64,000 nucleotides of DNA from Stomorhina lunata (GCA_933228675.1 OW121741.1:22969724-23033723), one strand, 5' to 3'. Counted from the first letter of the stretch, positions 13,483 through 28,800 are shown. The notes: generated by a model from the letters alone, not told the origin. Numbers and translations are program-made.

Positions 13483-13700
13483 GAACAGTTGTCTTTAGGA
13501 AAAATGACGATATGAAGAGTTTTCTTTAAAAAAGTTGAAAATAGGTAGAGTTTTCCTTAGAAGAGTTGACATTAGGTAGAGTTTTCTTTAGAAAATTTGA
13601 TGAAAGGTAGAGTTTTCTCTGGAAAACGTGACAAAATTTTGTGTTTTCTATTGAAAGAAAGACATTAGAAAGAGGTTTTTTGCTCACCAAATATCGATAA
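13483..13700 (-). repeat. Degenerate 31-bp-family copies, inverted
   Basis: Copies such as 'GGTAGAGTTTTCTTTAGAAA' recur at roughly 31-bp spacing with a GTTGA-like segment, matching the reverse complement of the 31-bp unit at low identity. They start directly after block 3, so the orientation flips again at about 13483. The 64-codon minus-strand frame (13526-13720) is a shadow of these repeats. Confidence 0.7.
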
Positions 13701-15321
13701 AGTAACTCACCTGAAAACATAAAGAAAAAAAATCTTTTAGTAAATTTTTTTGCAATATTTTTAAAATTATATATAAATATTTTTTTATTTTACTTAAAAC
13801 AAAGACTGTCTTCGAGCTCAATTTTTTTGAGTCACAAAAATATAAACTTAGTGCAAAATTTATTGTATTTCTAGAAAGACTTCATTTCTCAAAAATACAT
13901 ACCCATTTAATTATTTTTCACTTTTATTTTGCCACAAATTGTTTACCCCTCCAGATTCTTTTTTATTTTTTCGTAATATAATAAATATTATTTTAATTTC
14001 TTTCTACCGCCATAATTAATGTTTTCCGTATTCCCCCAACATAATTCAAAATTATGTTATTTTTAATTTAGGGTTTAAGAAACAAAAGAAACTGGAGGTA
14101 CAAAAAATTTGTTTCAAAATTGCAAAAGAAACTGAAAGGGAAAAAAAATGAAACAAATTTTAAAAGTTTTTTTATAACAACAACTTAATATATCTGAAGA
14201 TAAAAAAGTTTGTCTACTTTTTTCCATTATTAAAAAATGGAAACATTTTTTTTCACTAAAATAAAAACCGTTTGGTCGAAAAGAAAAACTGGCCAAAAAT
14301 GTTTTAAATAAAATATGTTAAGAGGAGTAAAGGAAAAAAAAAACTTTTAATGTTTTCTGTACTCGATTTTGCAAAAAGAAATGTTGTTACAAAGAAAATC
14401 AAGGAAAATGTAGTTATACATTTTGTTGTAACAAAGATGGAGACCTAAGGGAGACAAACTACCACTAGTGCATTCATCCATAGAAACCCTTAAACATTCA
14501 ACAGTGGCACCTATCATATTGTACTATACATTTAATTTTATTTTTGACATTATTTTGTTATTTTTAAGCCACTGTGCTTTTAACAAATTATGTAGCAATT
14601 TATATTTATGAATTTAATAAAAATCTGCCAACATAAAAAAGACCCTAGAACAAAACATTGTTAAAAGACTAAGGAAACACACATTCTCCTGGGTATACAG
14701 ATACCCCTACCTATCATTTCTTCTCAAGACTCGAGCCTTATTTGTACCAGCTTCTGTTGTCACAAAACTATGGAAATAAATGTAATGAATAAAATTTGAA
14801 AAGTAAAAGAATAAGTTAAAAAAAAAAATCTTGTCAAAAGGTTGTTGTCATTAATGTTTATGGAGGAAAATTAGTAACCCAGTTTCTTGTTTTTATGAGG
14901 TCCCTCAAGACACATAATTTTCGTTTTTTATATATCTTTGGCGTTGTCTTCATATACCTTTTTTGGCTTCAGCTAAAATGACCAGACGTTTGGTTTGTTT
15001 GTAGAATTTTTAAATAAAAGTTAAAAAATGCGGTTTGTTATCACTTAATTTTCATATAAACTAGAAAAAGGTGAGATGTTTTTCTAGTGCAAAAAGATAT
15101 TCGTGGAGTTGAAAATGTTTTGAACTTGCTTTAGCAAATTTTGTGGGGAAAAGGCAATTACTTAAGAAATTTGAAAGAAATGAGTTTTTTTGGGCCATAA
15201 TTTTCAAGGTCTTTAAATTTGAATGGAGAACGATTTTTAAGCTTTTGAGAGTTTATAATAGTTTTGAGGTGCTTTTGTTTAAAGCGTGTGGTAAAAATTA
15301 AAAACTTTTTTCTTGCTGTTT
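13701..15321. other. A+T-rich unique spacer, no gene seen
   Basis: About 1.6 kb. The segment around 14440-14790 is slightly richer in G+C, but every frame through it has stops. No tRNA, inverted termini or tandem structure was recognised. Confidence 0.6.
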
Positions 15322-17653
15322 TATACCCACTATCAAAAAGAATGGGGGGTATATTGATATTGTCACTTCATTTGTAGTTTCCTTAATATTGGCTCAAAAC
15401 CCAAAATTGATATTAATTCTGAAACCTTTTGATATGAATAAGCGATGTCTGTCTGTTAACTTTTCTGCAGAAATGTCTTCCTGTCGTCAACTTTTCTATA
15501 GAAGTATCTTCCTATCCTCAACTTTTCAAATGTCTTCCTATCGTCAACTTTTCTATAGAAATGTATTCCTATCGTCAACTTTTCTACAGAAATGTCTTCC
15601 TATCGTCAACTTTTCTATAGAAATGTCTTTCTATCGTCAACTTTTTTATGGAAATGTCTTCCTATCGACAACTTTTTTATAGAAATGTCTTCCAGTCGTC
15701 AACATTTTTATAGAATTGTCTTCCTATCGTCAACTTTTCTATAGAAATGTCTTCCTATCGTCAACCTTTCTATAGCAATATCTTCCTATCGTCAACTTTT
15801 CTATAAAAATGTCTTCCTATCGTCAACTTTTCTATAAAAATGTCTTCCTATCGTCAACTTTTCTATAGAAGTATCTTCCTATCCTCAACTTTTCAAATGT
15901 CTTCCTATCGTCAACTTTTCTATAGAAATGTCTTCATATCGTCAACTTTTCTATAGAAATGTCTTCCTATCGTCAACCTTTCTATAGAAATATCTTCCTA
16001 TCGTCAACTTTTCTATAGAAATGTCTTCCTGCCGTAAACTTTTCTATAGAAATGCCTTCATATATTCAACTTTTCTATAGAAATGTCTTCCTATCGTCAA
16101 CTTTTCTATTGAAATGTCTTCCTGTCTTCAACTTTTCTATAGAAATGTCTTCCTGTCCTAAACTTTTCTATAGAAGTGTCTTCCTAGCGTCAACTTTTCT
16201 ATAGAAATGTTTTCCTGTCGTCAACTTTTCTATAGTAATGTCTTCCTATTCTCAACTTTTCGATAGAAAAGTGTTCTTATCGTCAACTTTTTTATAGAAA
16301 TGTCTTCCTATTGTCAACTTTTCTATAGGAATGGGTTCATATCGTCAAATTTCTATAGAAATGTCTTCCTATCGTCAACTTTTCTATAGAAATGTCTTCC
16401 TATCGTCAACTTTTCTATAGAAATGTCTTCCAGTCGTCAACATTTTTATAGAAATGTCTTCCTATCGTCAACTTTTCTATAGAAATATCTTCTTATCGTC
16501 AACTTTTCTATAGAAATGTCTTCCTATCGTCAACGTTTTTATACAGATGTCTTCCATTCGTCAACTTTTATTAAGAAATGTCTTCCGATCGTTAACTTTT
16601 CTATTGGAATGTCTTTCTATCATTAACTTTTCTATAGAAATGACTTTCTATCGTCAACTTTTCTATAGAAATTTCTTCCTATCGTCAACTTTTCTATAGA
16701 AATGCCTTCATATCGTCAACTTTTCTATAGAAATGTCTTCCTTTCGTCAACCTTTCTATAGAAATATCTTCCCATCGTCAACTTTTCTATAGAAATGTCT
16801 TCCTATCGTCAACTTTTCTATAAAAATGTCTTCCTATCGTCAACTTTTCTATATAAATGTCTTCCTATCGTCAACTTTTCTATAGAAATGTCTTCCTATC
16901 GTCAACTTTTCTATAGAAATGTCTTCCTGTCTTCAACTTTTCTATAGAAATGTCTTCCTGTCCTAAACTTTTCTATAGAAGTGTCTTCCCAGAGTCAACT
17001 TTTCTATAGAAATGTTTTCCTGTCGTCAACTTTTCTATAGTAATGTCTTCCTATTCTCAACTTTTCGATAGAAATGTGTTCCTATCGTCAACTTTTTTAT
17101 AGAGATGTCTTCCTATTGTCAACTTTTCTATAGGAATGGGTTCATATCGTCAACTTTTCTATAGAAATGTCTTCCTATCGTCAACTTTTCTATAGAAATG
17201 TCTTCCTATCGTCAACTTTTCTATAGAAATGCCTTCCTGTCGTCAACTTTTCTATAGAAATGTCCTCCTGTCGTCAACTTTTCTATAGAAATGTCTTCCT
17301 GCCGTTAACTTTTCTATAGAAATGTCTTCCTGTCGTCAACTTTTCTTTAGAAGTGTCTTCCTATCGTCAACTTTTCAAATGCGGTAATTTGGCCCCAGGT
17401 TATGAGACCGAATTTCTTTGAAAGTAAACACTAGTGAAACCACTTTACACTTCTAAATGTTGAACTACAAAGCTGCTGCAACCGAATTTAATCTAAAGAT
17501 TTTACCAAGCATAACAATTTTTTTTTCAAATTTGGTCCACATTTTGCATTAGCTGCACCCTCATAGGTATATGAGATATGTTTCTAAATTTATCACAACT
17601 TGATGATGGGTATATAAGATTCGGTACAGCCGAATGTAACACTCTTACTTGTT
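15322..17653 (+). mobile_element. Dipteran interspersed element with TATACCC and ACTTGTT ends, interrupted by a minisatellite
   Basis: The left part (15322-15443) starts TATACCCACTATC, passes through GGGGGGTATATTG and GTCACTTCATTTGTAG, and reaches GCGATGTCTGTCTG. This order matches the reverse complement of the element at 38838-39613 (TATACCC ... GCGATGTCCGTCCGTC). The right end (about 17600-17653) reads GGGTATATAAGATTCGGTAC and then ATTCGG/CCGAAT hairpin sequence, and ends ACTCTTACTTGTT. That is the reverse complement of the ACAAGTAAGA start of the other copy. The middle, 15444-17380, is a 31-bp tandem array. The class is not assigned. I recognise the type as a common fly dispersed repeat but see no coding remnant. 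Confidence 0.65.
15444..17380 (+). repeat. 31-bp minisatellite, block 4 (direct)
   Basis: About 62 units of the same 31-bp family, more varied than block 3. Two higher-order duplications are visible. A truncated unit ending CTTTTCAAATG occurs near 15530 and 15895 and again at the right edge. A seven-unit signature (CCTGTCTTCAAC ... CCTGTCCTAAAC ... TAGGAATGGGTTC) occurs at about 16121-16345 and 16925-17145, offset about 805 bp or 26 units. The array is bracketed by the two halves of the interspersed element. Confidence 0.95.
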
Positions 17654-18585
17654 GAGATATTTTCATTATCAAAAGTTAACCTTAATTCATAAAGTTTAAA
17701 TAAACAAATCGGTTTCTAATTTATACGAATAATTTGCTTGAAAAGTGTATCTATGCGTATGATTAATAAATAATTCAATACTAATCTCCAAAATAATCAT
17801 ACGTCTTCATTAGCCATTATTATTGTATTAATAAGCATGTGTGTCTGTCTTTGCAAATACATACATATATTCCTTGAAACCAATGTAAATCTCTTTATAC
17901 TAAGGCATTAATAGATAATTACCTTAACTAAATACTATATATTTCCAGAAACCAAAATTATCCCTGAGAATCTTTTCCACAAGACTTGGTATTACTATAT
18001 ACTATAAACTATAAATGTGTAAGTATTTTACCAGAAAAATAAAAAAATTCATATTATGTCTTAATTTTCTTTGTTTTCTTATGATATGCATTTAACCCCT
18101 ATTTAGTTAAAGTTGAGAATATGCAAATGATTTCTACAGATATTTTGTATGAATACATATCAATGTTTATATTAACCTACCACCACTTAAACAAAATTCT
18201 TTTTCATATCATTTTTATACATAAGTATAATATTATGCCTAAGGTTAACTAAAGTGTTTAAGTGGTAATATCCGTTATTCCTTAAGTCTTACTATCGTTA
18301 TTTGTACAACGAACAATAAATCCTGCAAACTCGTAAAACACAAAAAAATATAAAAAATTCGAACAAAAGGCAAAAAATTGCAAAAGTTTCTCATATAAAG
18401 TGCAAGAATTCTTGTTAACCTTTTGTATAGTTTTGAATAACTTGGCTTACAATAGCTGGAATTTTTTTGCAAATACCAACTCAACATAGTCTAGTTAGTC
18501 CATACACATATGCATGCATATGCAGATATAAAAATTAAGAAAAGGGCAGAAAACTAAGAATATTGAAACAAATTTATACCAATAC
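17654..18585. other. A+T-rich unique spacer, no gene seen
   Basis: About 0.9 kb of unique A+T-rich DNA. A 70-codon minus-strand frame (18275-18487) has no recognisable motif and an unconvincing context, so it is not called. Confidence 0.6.
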
Positions 18586-21500
18586 GTAGAATAACCCATA
18601 GACTAAGATGTAGACTAAGATATAGAATAAGACATAGACTAAGATATAGACTGACATAGACTAAGACATAGACTAAGACATAGACTAAGACATAGACTAA
18701 GACATAGACTAAGACATAGACTAAGACATAGACTAAGACATAGACTAAGACATAGACTAAGACATAGACTAAGACATAGACTAAGACATAGACTAAGACA
18801 TAGACTAAGACATAGACTAAGATATAGACTAAGACATAGATTAAGACATAGACTAAGACATAGACTGAGACATAGGCTAAGAAATAGAATAAGACATAGA
18901 CTAAAACATAGACTAAGACATAGACTTAGACATAGACCAACCATAGACTAAGACATAGACTTAGACAAAGACTAAGACATAGACTAAGACATAGACTAAG
19001 ACATAGACTAAGACATAGACTAAGATATAGACTAAGACATAGACTAAGACATAGACTGAGACATAGGCTAAGAAATAGAATAAGACATAGACTAAGACAT
19101 AGACTAAGACATAGACTAAGACATAGACTTAGACATAGACCAAGACATAGACTAAGACATAGACTAAGACAAAGACTAAGACATAGACTAAGACATAGAC
19201 TACGACATAGACTAAGACATAGACTAAGACATAGACTAAGACACAGACTAAGACATAGACTAAGACATAGACTAAGAGATAGACTAAGACATAGACTAAG
19301 ACATAAACTAAGACATAGACTAAGACATAGACTAAGACATAGACTAAGACATAGACTAAGACATAGACTAAGACATAGACTAAGACATAGACTAAGACAT
19401 AGACTAAGACATAGACTAAGACATAGACTAAGACATAGACTAAGACATAGACTAAGACATAGACTAAGACATAGACTAAGACATAGACTAAGACATAGAC
19501 TAAGACATAGACTAAGACATAGACTAAGACATAGACTAAGACATAGACTAAGACATAGACTAAGACATAGACTAAGACATAGACTAAGACATAGACTAAG
19601 ACATAGACTAAGACATAGACTAAGACATAGACTAAGACATAGACTAAGACATAGACTAAGACATAGACTAGGACATAGACTAAGACATAGACTAAGACAT
19701 AGACTAAGACATAGACTAAGACATAGACTAAGACATAGACTAAGAGATAGACTAAGACATAGACTAAGACATAAACTAAGACATAGACTAAGACATAGAC
19801 TAAGACATAGACTAAGACATAGACTAAGACATAGACTAAGACATAGACTAAGACATAGACTAAGACATAGACTAAGACATAGACTAAGACATAGACTAAG
19901 ACATAGACTAAGACATAGACTAAGACATAGACTAAGACATAGACTAAGACATAGACTAAGACATAGACTAAGACATAGACTAAGACATAGACTAAGACAT
20001 AGACTAAGACATAGACTAAGACATAGACTAAGACATAGACTAGGACATAGACTAAGACATAGACTAAGACATAGACTAAGACATAGACTAAGACATAGAC
20101 TAAGACATAGACTAAGACATAGACTAAGACATAGACTAAGACATAGACTAAGACATAGACTAAGACATAGACTAAGACATAGACTAAGACATAGACTAAG
20201 ACATAGACTACGACATAGACTAAGACATAGACTAAGACATAGACTAAGACATAGACTAAGACATAGACTAAAACATAGAATAAGACATAGACTAAGACAT
20301 AGACTAAGACATAGACTAAGACATAGACTAAGACATAGACTAAGACATAGACTAAGACATAGACTAAGACATAGACTAAGACATAGACTAAGACATAGAC
20401 TAAGACATAGACTAAGACATAGACTAAGACATAGACTAAGACATAGACTAAGACATAACTTAGACATAGACTAAGACATAGACTAAAACATAGACTAAGA
20501 CATAGACTAAGACATAGACTAAGACATAGACTAAGACATAGACTAAGACATAGACTAAGACATAGACTAAGACATAGACTAAGACATAGACTAAGACATA
20601 GACTAAGACATAGACTTAGACATAGACTAAGACATAGACTAAGACATAGACTAAGACATAGACTAAGACATAGACTACGACATAGACTAAGACATAGACT
20701 AAGATATAGACTAAGATATAGACTAAGACATATACTTAGACATAGACTTAGACATAGACTAAGACATAGACTAAGACATAGACTAAAACATAGAATAAGA
20801 CATAGATTAAGACATAGACTAAGACATAGACTAAGACATAGACTAAGACATAGACTAAGACATAGACTAAGACATAGACTAAGACATAGACTAAGACATA
20901 GACTAAGACATAGACTAAGACATAGACTAAGACATAGACTAAGACATAGACTAAGACATAGACTAAGACATAGACTAAGACTTAGACTAAGACATAGACT
21001 AACCCATAGACTAAGACATAGACTAAGACATAGACTAAGACATAGACTACGACATAGACTAAGACATAGACTAAGATATAGACTAAGACATATACTTAGA
21101 CATAGACTTAGACATAGACTAAGATATAGACTAAGACATAGACTAAAACATAGAATAAGACATAGACTAAGACATAGACTACGACATAGACTAAGACATA
21201 GACTAAGATATAGACTAAGACATATACTTAGACATAGACTTAGACATAGACTAAGACATAGACTAAGACATAGACTAAGACATAGACTAAGACATAGACT
21301 AAGACATAGACTACGACATAGACTAAGACATAGACTAAGATATAGACTAAGACATATACTTAGACATAGACTTAGACATAGACTAAGACATAGACTAAGA
21401 CATAGACTAAAACATAGAATAAGACATAGATTAAGACATAGACTAAGACATAGACTAAGACATAGACTAAGACATAGACTAAGACATAGACTAAGACATA

Positions 21501-21699
21501 GACTAAGACATAGACTAAGACATAGACTAAGACATAGACTAAGACATAGACTAAGACATAGACTAAGACATAGACTAAGACATAGACTAAGACATAAACT
21601 AAGATATAGACTAAGACATAGACTAAGACATAGACTAAGACATAGACTAAGATAAAGATTAAGATAAAGACTAAGACATAGAATAAAACATAACACATA
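18586..21699 (+). repeat. 12-bp satellite GACTAAGACATA, array 1
   Basis: The period is 12 bp, about 258 copies, built from two related hexamers (GACTAA and GACATA). The minus strand has no stop codons in the unit, so repeats of LSLC, LVYV and similar tetrapeptides appear for up to 877 codons. Several overlapping frames do this at once, which is the mark of an artefact. Variants such as CTACGAC, AGATATAGAC, CTTAGAC and ATAAACT mark internal duplications. Both edges are degenerate (18586-18660 and 21640-21699). Confidence 0.98.
20678..21446 (+). repeat. Higher-order repeat inside the 12-bp array (132-bp period)
   Basis: A variant block running CTACGAC, AGATATAGAC, CATATACTTAGAC, CTTAGAC recurs with its marker base at 20678, 21050, 21182 and 21314. 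The offsets are 372, 132 and 132 bp, which are 31, 11 and 11 units of 12 bp. The copies at 20678, 21050 and 21314 are followed by AAAACATAGAATAAG. Shared rare variants at exact unit multiples show duplication of 11-unit blocks rather than independent mutation. Confidence 0.85.
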
Positions 21700-22894
21700 A
21701 ACTTTGACATTGAATAAAAAGTGAGTTGATGACTGCAGCATTAGTTTAAACCACATTTTCACAGTCCCTTGCGTCGTCTCTATTTTTACTGAGATTTACT
21801 GCACCATATTCTTGGTATTAAAAAAAACTGAATCTGTAAGCTCGAACATAATTGTATGTTATAAGCTTCAAAAAGAAAAATAAAAGTAAATCCTTATAAA
21901 GTGCACATTTGGATGTTTTCTATTTTTACTTTCCCTCTCTATCTCTTCTTTGCTCCTTATAAGTAGGCAAGTACTTTTATGCGGATATGTAAGTGTGTCC
22001 GTAAGTAGTTGTTATGTGAATTTTTAAACATGTATGTGAAAGCACTATGGGGTTTGATTATTCAAAAGCTATAATCATACGTAGCCTAGATAGAAATTCT
22101 TAAGTATGTGTAGCAGGTTAAAGACTAAGTTCAAATATTTTCCCCTTTAGCGTAAGTAAACCTTTTATATGAAAAGTGTTATGAAGGTTAGCAAATCTTT
22201 TTAGTTTATAGAAAGTTTTTTTTATTTTTCTTTAGTCTTTCTTTTCGAGCCACTGTTTATTATTTGAATTGTGTATTAGTATGTGAGAACAAAATGAAAA
22301 TGTATGATGATTCTCTATATTCCATGAATAGTTTCTTGCATCCTTTAGTTTTTTTTCCTAATTTTCTATGCTCTATTATTTTTCAACTATTCCATTTTTA
22401 GGTTAAAATTTCTTTTAAGCACACATTTTTGTGATTGTTTATGTGTGTATGTCTGCTAGATTGTTCTATCTTTAATGAAACTTTATCCCTTGAGTGTTAA
22501 ATATGGATAAATTTATGAGATTTGATTTTTTCGCAATAACCCACAAATATTATCTGGCTCCTGTTATAAACTGACAAATTCGTATAAATGGAAATATCAA
22601 TTTTCATACTAATACAGACATGACTTAAATTAAAGTTTATATGTAAATACATATGTAATAAAATGCTTTCAAATAATATATATTTTGATCAATTTTTGCT
22701 TCTCATCAATGTCTTAAAGAGTGATGATTTCCTGTCGGTATAAATAGTTTTGTATTTAAGATAATGTTATATCATTTAAATTTCTAAATTTGTTGTCGTT
22801 TACTTTTTTCATGATTGTTTTTTAGACTTTTGTTTTTAATTGATTTCTTTAGTGTTTGCTTAAGTCCTAATGATTTCTAAATCTCTAAGGAAAT
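21700..22894. other. A+T-rich unique spacer, no gene seen
   Basis: About 1.2 kb between the 12-bp array and the hexamer array. No frame of note, RNA gene or inverted termini was seen. Confidence 0.6.
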
Positions 22895-25800
22895 TTAATA
22901 TTTAATACTAATACTAATACCAATACTAATACCAATACCAATACTAATACTAATACTAATACTAATACTAATACTAATACTAATACTAATACTAATACTA
23001 ATACTAATACTAATACTAATACTAATACTAATACTAATACTAATACTAATACTAATACTAATACTAATACTAATACTAATACTAATACTAATACTAATAC
23101 TAATACTAATACTAATACTAATACTAATACTAATACTAATACTAATACTAATACTAATACTAATACTAATACTAATACTAATACTAATACTAATACTAAT
23201 ACTAATACTAATACTAATACTAATACTAATACTAATACTAATACTAATACTAATACTAATACTAATACTAATACTAATACTAATACTAATACTAATACTA
23301 ATACTAATACTAATACTAATACTAATACTAATACTAATACTAATACTAATACTAATACTAATACTAATACTAATACTAATACTAATACTAATACTAATAC
23401 TAATACTAATACTAATACTAATACTAATACTAATACTAATACTAATACTAATACTAATACTAATACTAATACTAATACTAATACTAATACTAATACTAAT
23501 ACTAATACTAATACTAATACTAATACTAATACTAATACTAATACTAATACTAATACTAATACTAATACTAATACTAATACTAATACTAATACTAATACTA
23601 ATACTAATACTAATACTAATACTAATACTAATACTAATACTAATACTAATACTAATACTAATACTAATACTAATACTAATACTAATACTAATACTAATAC
23701 TAATACTAATACTAATACTAATACTAATACTAATACTAATACTAATACTAATACTAATACTAATACTAATACTAATACTAATACTAATACTAATACTAAT
23801 ACTAATACTAATACTAATACTAATACTAATACTAATACTAATACTAATACTAATACTAATACTAATACTAATACTAATACTAATACTAATACTAATACTA
23901 ATACTAATACTAATACTAATACTAATACTAATACTAATACTAATACTAATACTAATACTAATACTAATACTAATACTAATACTAATACTAATACTAATAC
24001 TAATACTAATACTAATACTAATACTAATACTAATACTAATACTAATACTAATACTAATACTAATACTAATACTAATACTAATACTAATACTAATACTAAT
24101 ACTAATACTAATACTAATACTAATACTAATACTAATACTAATACTAATACTAATACTAATACTAATACTAATACTAATACTAATACTAATACTAATACTA
24201 ATACTAATACTAATACTAATACTAATACTAATACTAATACTAATACTAATACTAATACTAATACTAATACTAATACTAATACTAATACTAATACTAATAC
24301 TAATACTAATACTAATACTAATACTAATACTAATACTAATACTAATACTAATACTAATACTAATACTAATACTAATACTAATACTAATACTAATACTAAT
24401 ACTAATACTAATACTAATACTAATACTAATACTAATACTAATACTAATACTATACTAATACTAATACTAATACTAATACTAATACTAATACTAATACTAA
24501 TACTAATACTAATACTAATACTAATACTAATACTAATACTAATACTAATACTAATACTAATACTAATACTAATACTAATACTAATACTAATACTAATACT
24601 AATACTAATACTAATACTAATACTAATACTAATACTAATACTAATACTAATACTAATACTAATACTAATACTAATACTAATACTAATACTAATACTAATA
24701 CTAATACTAATACTAATACTAATACTAATACTAATACTAATACTAATACTAATACTAATACTAATACTAATACTAATACTAATACTAATACTAATACTAA
24801 TACTAATACTAATACTAATACTAATACTAATACTAATACTAATACTAATACTAATACTAATACTAATACTAATACTAATACTAATACTAATACTAATACT
24901 AATACTAATACTAATACTAATACTAATACTAATACTAATACTAATACTAATACTAATACTAATACTAATACTAATACTAATACTAATACTAATACTAATA
25001 CTAATACTAATACTAATACTAATACTAATACTAATACTAATACTAATACTAATACTAATACTAATACTAATACTAATACTAATACTAATACTAATACTAA
25101 TACTAATACTAATACTAATACTAATACTAATACTAATACTAATACTAATACTAATACTAATACTAATACTAATACTAATACTAATACTAATACTAATACT
25201 AATACTAATACTAATACTAATACTAATACTAATACTAATACTAATACTAATACTAATACTAATACTAATACTAATACTAATACTAATACTAATACTAATA
25301 CTAATACTAATACTAATACTAATACTAATACTAATACTAATACTAATACTAATACTAATACTAATACTAATACTAATACTAATACTAATACTAATACTAA
25401 TACTAATACTAATACTAATACTAATACTAATACTAATACTAATACTAATACTAATACTAATACTAATACTAATACTAATACTAATACTAATACTAATACT
25501 AATACTAATACTAATACTAATACTAATACTAATACTAATACTAATACTAATACTAATACTAATACTAATACTAATACTAATACTAATACTAATACTAATA
25601 CTAATACTAATACTAATACTAATACTAATACTAATACTAATACTAATACTAATACTAATACTAATACTAATACTAATACTAATACTAATACTAATACTAA
25701 TACTAATACTAATACTAATACTAATACTAATACTAATACTAATACTAATACTAATACTAATACTAATACTAATACTAATACTAATACTAATACTAATACT

Positions 25801-28800
25801 AATACTAATACTAATACTAATACTAATACTAATACTAATACTAATACTAATACTAATACTAATACTAATACTAATACTAATACTAATACTAATACTAATA
25901 CTAATACTAATACTAATACTAATACTAATACTAATACTAATACTAATACTAATACTAATACTAATACTAATACTAATACTAATACTAATACTAATACTAA
26001 TACTAATACTAATACTAATACTAATACTAATACTAATACTAATACTAATACTAATACTAATACTAATACTAATACTAATACTAATACTAATACTAATACT
26101 AATACTAATACTAATACTAATACTAATACTAATACTAATACTAATACTAATACTAATACTAATACTAATACTAATACTAATACTAATACTAATACTAATA
26201 CTAATACTAATACTAATACTAATACTAATACTAATACTAATACTAATACTAATACTAATACTAATACTAATACTAATACTAATACTAATACTAATACTAA
26301 TACTAATACTAATACTAATACTAATACTAATACTAATACTAATACTAATACTAATACTAATACTAATACTAATACTAATACTAATACTAATACTAATACT
26401 AATACTAATACTAATACTAATACTAATACTAATACTAATACTAATACTAATACTAATACTAATACTAATACTAATACTAATACTAATACTAATACTAATA
26501 CTAATACTAATACTAATACTAATACTAATACTAATACTAATACTAATACTAATACTAATACTAATACTAATACTAATACTAATACTAATACTAATACTAA
26601 TACTAATACTAATACTAATACTAATACTAATACTAATACTAATACTAATACTAATACTAATACTAATACTAATACTAATACTAATACTAATACTAATACT
26701 AATACTAATACTAATACTAATACTAATACTAATACTAATACTAATACTAATACTAATACTAATACTAATACTAATACTAATACTAATACTAATACTAATA
26801 CTAATACTAATACTAATACTAATACTAATACTAATACTAATACTAATACTAATACTAATACTAATACTAATACTAATACTAATACTAATACTAATACTAA
26901 TACTAATACTAATACTAATACTAATACTAATACTAATACTAATACTAATACTAATACTAATACTAATACTAATACTAATACTAATACTAATACTAATACT
27001 AATACTAATACTAATACTAATACTAATACTAATACTAATACTAATACTAATACTAATACTAATACTAATACTAATACTAATACTAATACTAATACTAATA
27101 CTAATACTAATACTAATACTAATACTAATACTAATACTAATACTAATACTAATACTAATACTAATACTAATACTAATACTAATACTAATACTAATACTAA
27201 TACTAATACTAATACTAATACTAATACTAATACTAATACTAATACTAATACTAATACTAATACTAATACTAATACTAATACTAATACTAATACTAATACT
27301 AATACTAATACTAATACTAATACTAATACTAATACTAATACTAATACTAATACTAATACTAATACTAATACTAATACTAATACTAATACTAATACTAATA
27401 CTAATACTAATACTAATACTAATACTAATACTAATACTAATACTAATACTAATACTAATACTAATACTAATACTAATACTAATACTAATACTAATACTAA
27501 TACTAATACTAATACTAATACTAATACTAATACTAATACTAATACTAATACTAATACTAATACTAATACTAATACTAATACTAATACTAATACTAATACT
27601 AATACTAATACTAATACTAATACTAATACTAATACTAATACTAATACTAATACTAATACTAATACTAATACTAATACTAATACTAATACTAATACTAATA
27701 CTAATACTAATACTAATACTAATACTAATACTAATACTAATACTAATACTAATACTAATACTAATACTAATACTAATACTAATACTAATACTAATACTAA
27801 TACTAATACTAATACTAATACTAATACTAATACTAATACTAATACTAATACTAATACTAATACTAATACTAATACTAATACTAATACTAATACTAATACT
27901 AATACTAATACTAATACTAATACTAATACTAATACTAATACTAATACTAATACTAATACTAATACTAATACTAATACTAATACTAATACTAATACTAATA
28001 CTAATACTAATACTAATACTAATACTAATACTAATACTAATACTAATACTAATACTAATACTAATACTAATACTAATACTAATACTAATACTAATACTAA
28101 TACTAATACTAATACTAATACTAATACTAATACTAATACTAATACTAATACTAATACTAATACTAATACTAATACTAATACTAATACTAATACTAATACT
28201 AATACTAATACTAATACTAATACTAATACTAATACTAATACTAATACTAATACTAATACTAATACTAATACTAATACTAATACTAATACTAATACTAATA
28301 CTAATACTAATACTAATACTAATACTAATACTAATACTAATACTAATACTAATACTAATACTAATACTAATACTAATACTAATACTAATACTAATACTAA
28401 TACTAATACTAATACTAATACTAATACTAATACTAATACTAATACTAATACTAATACTAATACTAATACTAATACTAATACTAATACTAATACTAATACT
28501 AATACTAATACTAATACTAATACTAATACTAATACTAATACTAATACTAATACTAATACTAATACTAATACTAATACTAATACTAATACTAATACTAATA
28601 CTAATACTAATACTAATACTAATACTAATACTAATACTAATACTAATACTAATACTAATACTAATACTAATACTAATACTAATACTAATACTAATACTAA
28701 TACTAATACTAATACTAATACTAATACTAATACTAATACTAATACTAATACTAATACTAATACTAATACTAATACTAATACTAATACTAATACTAATACT

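Noticed and set aside
18639..21762. Frames of 101-877 codons (LSLC and LVYV repeats)
   Set aside because: Several overlapping frames are open at once across the 12-bp satellite, which is expected from the period and not from coding.
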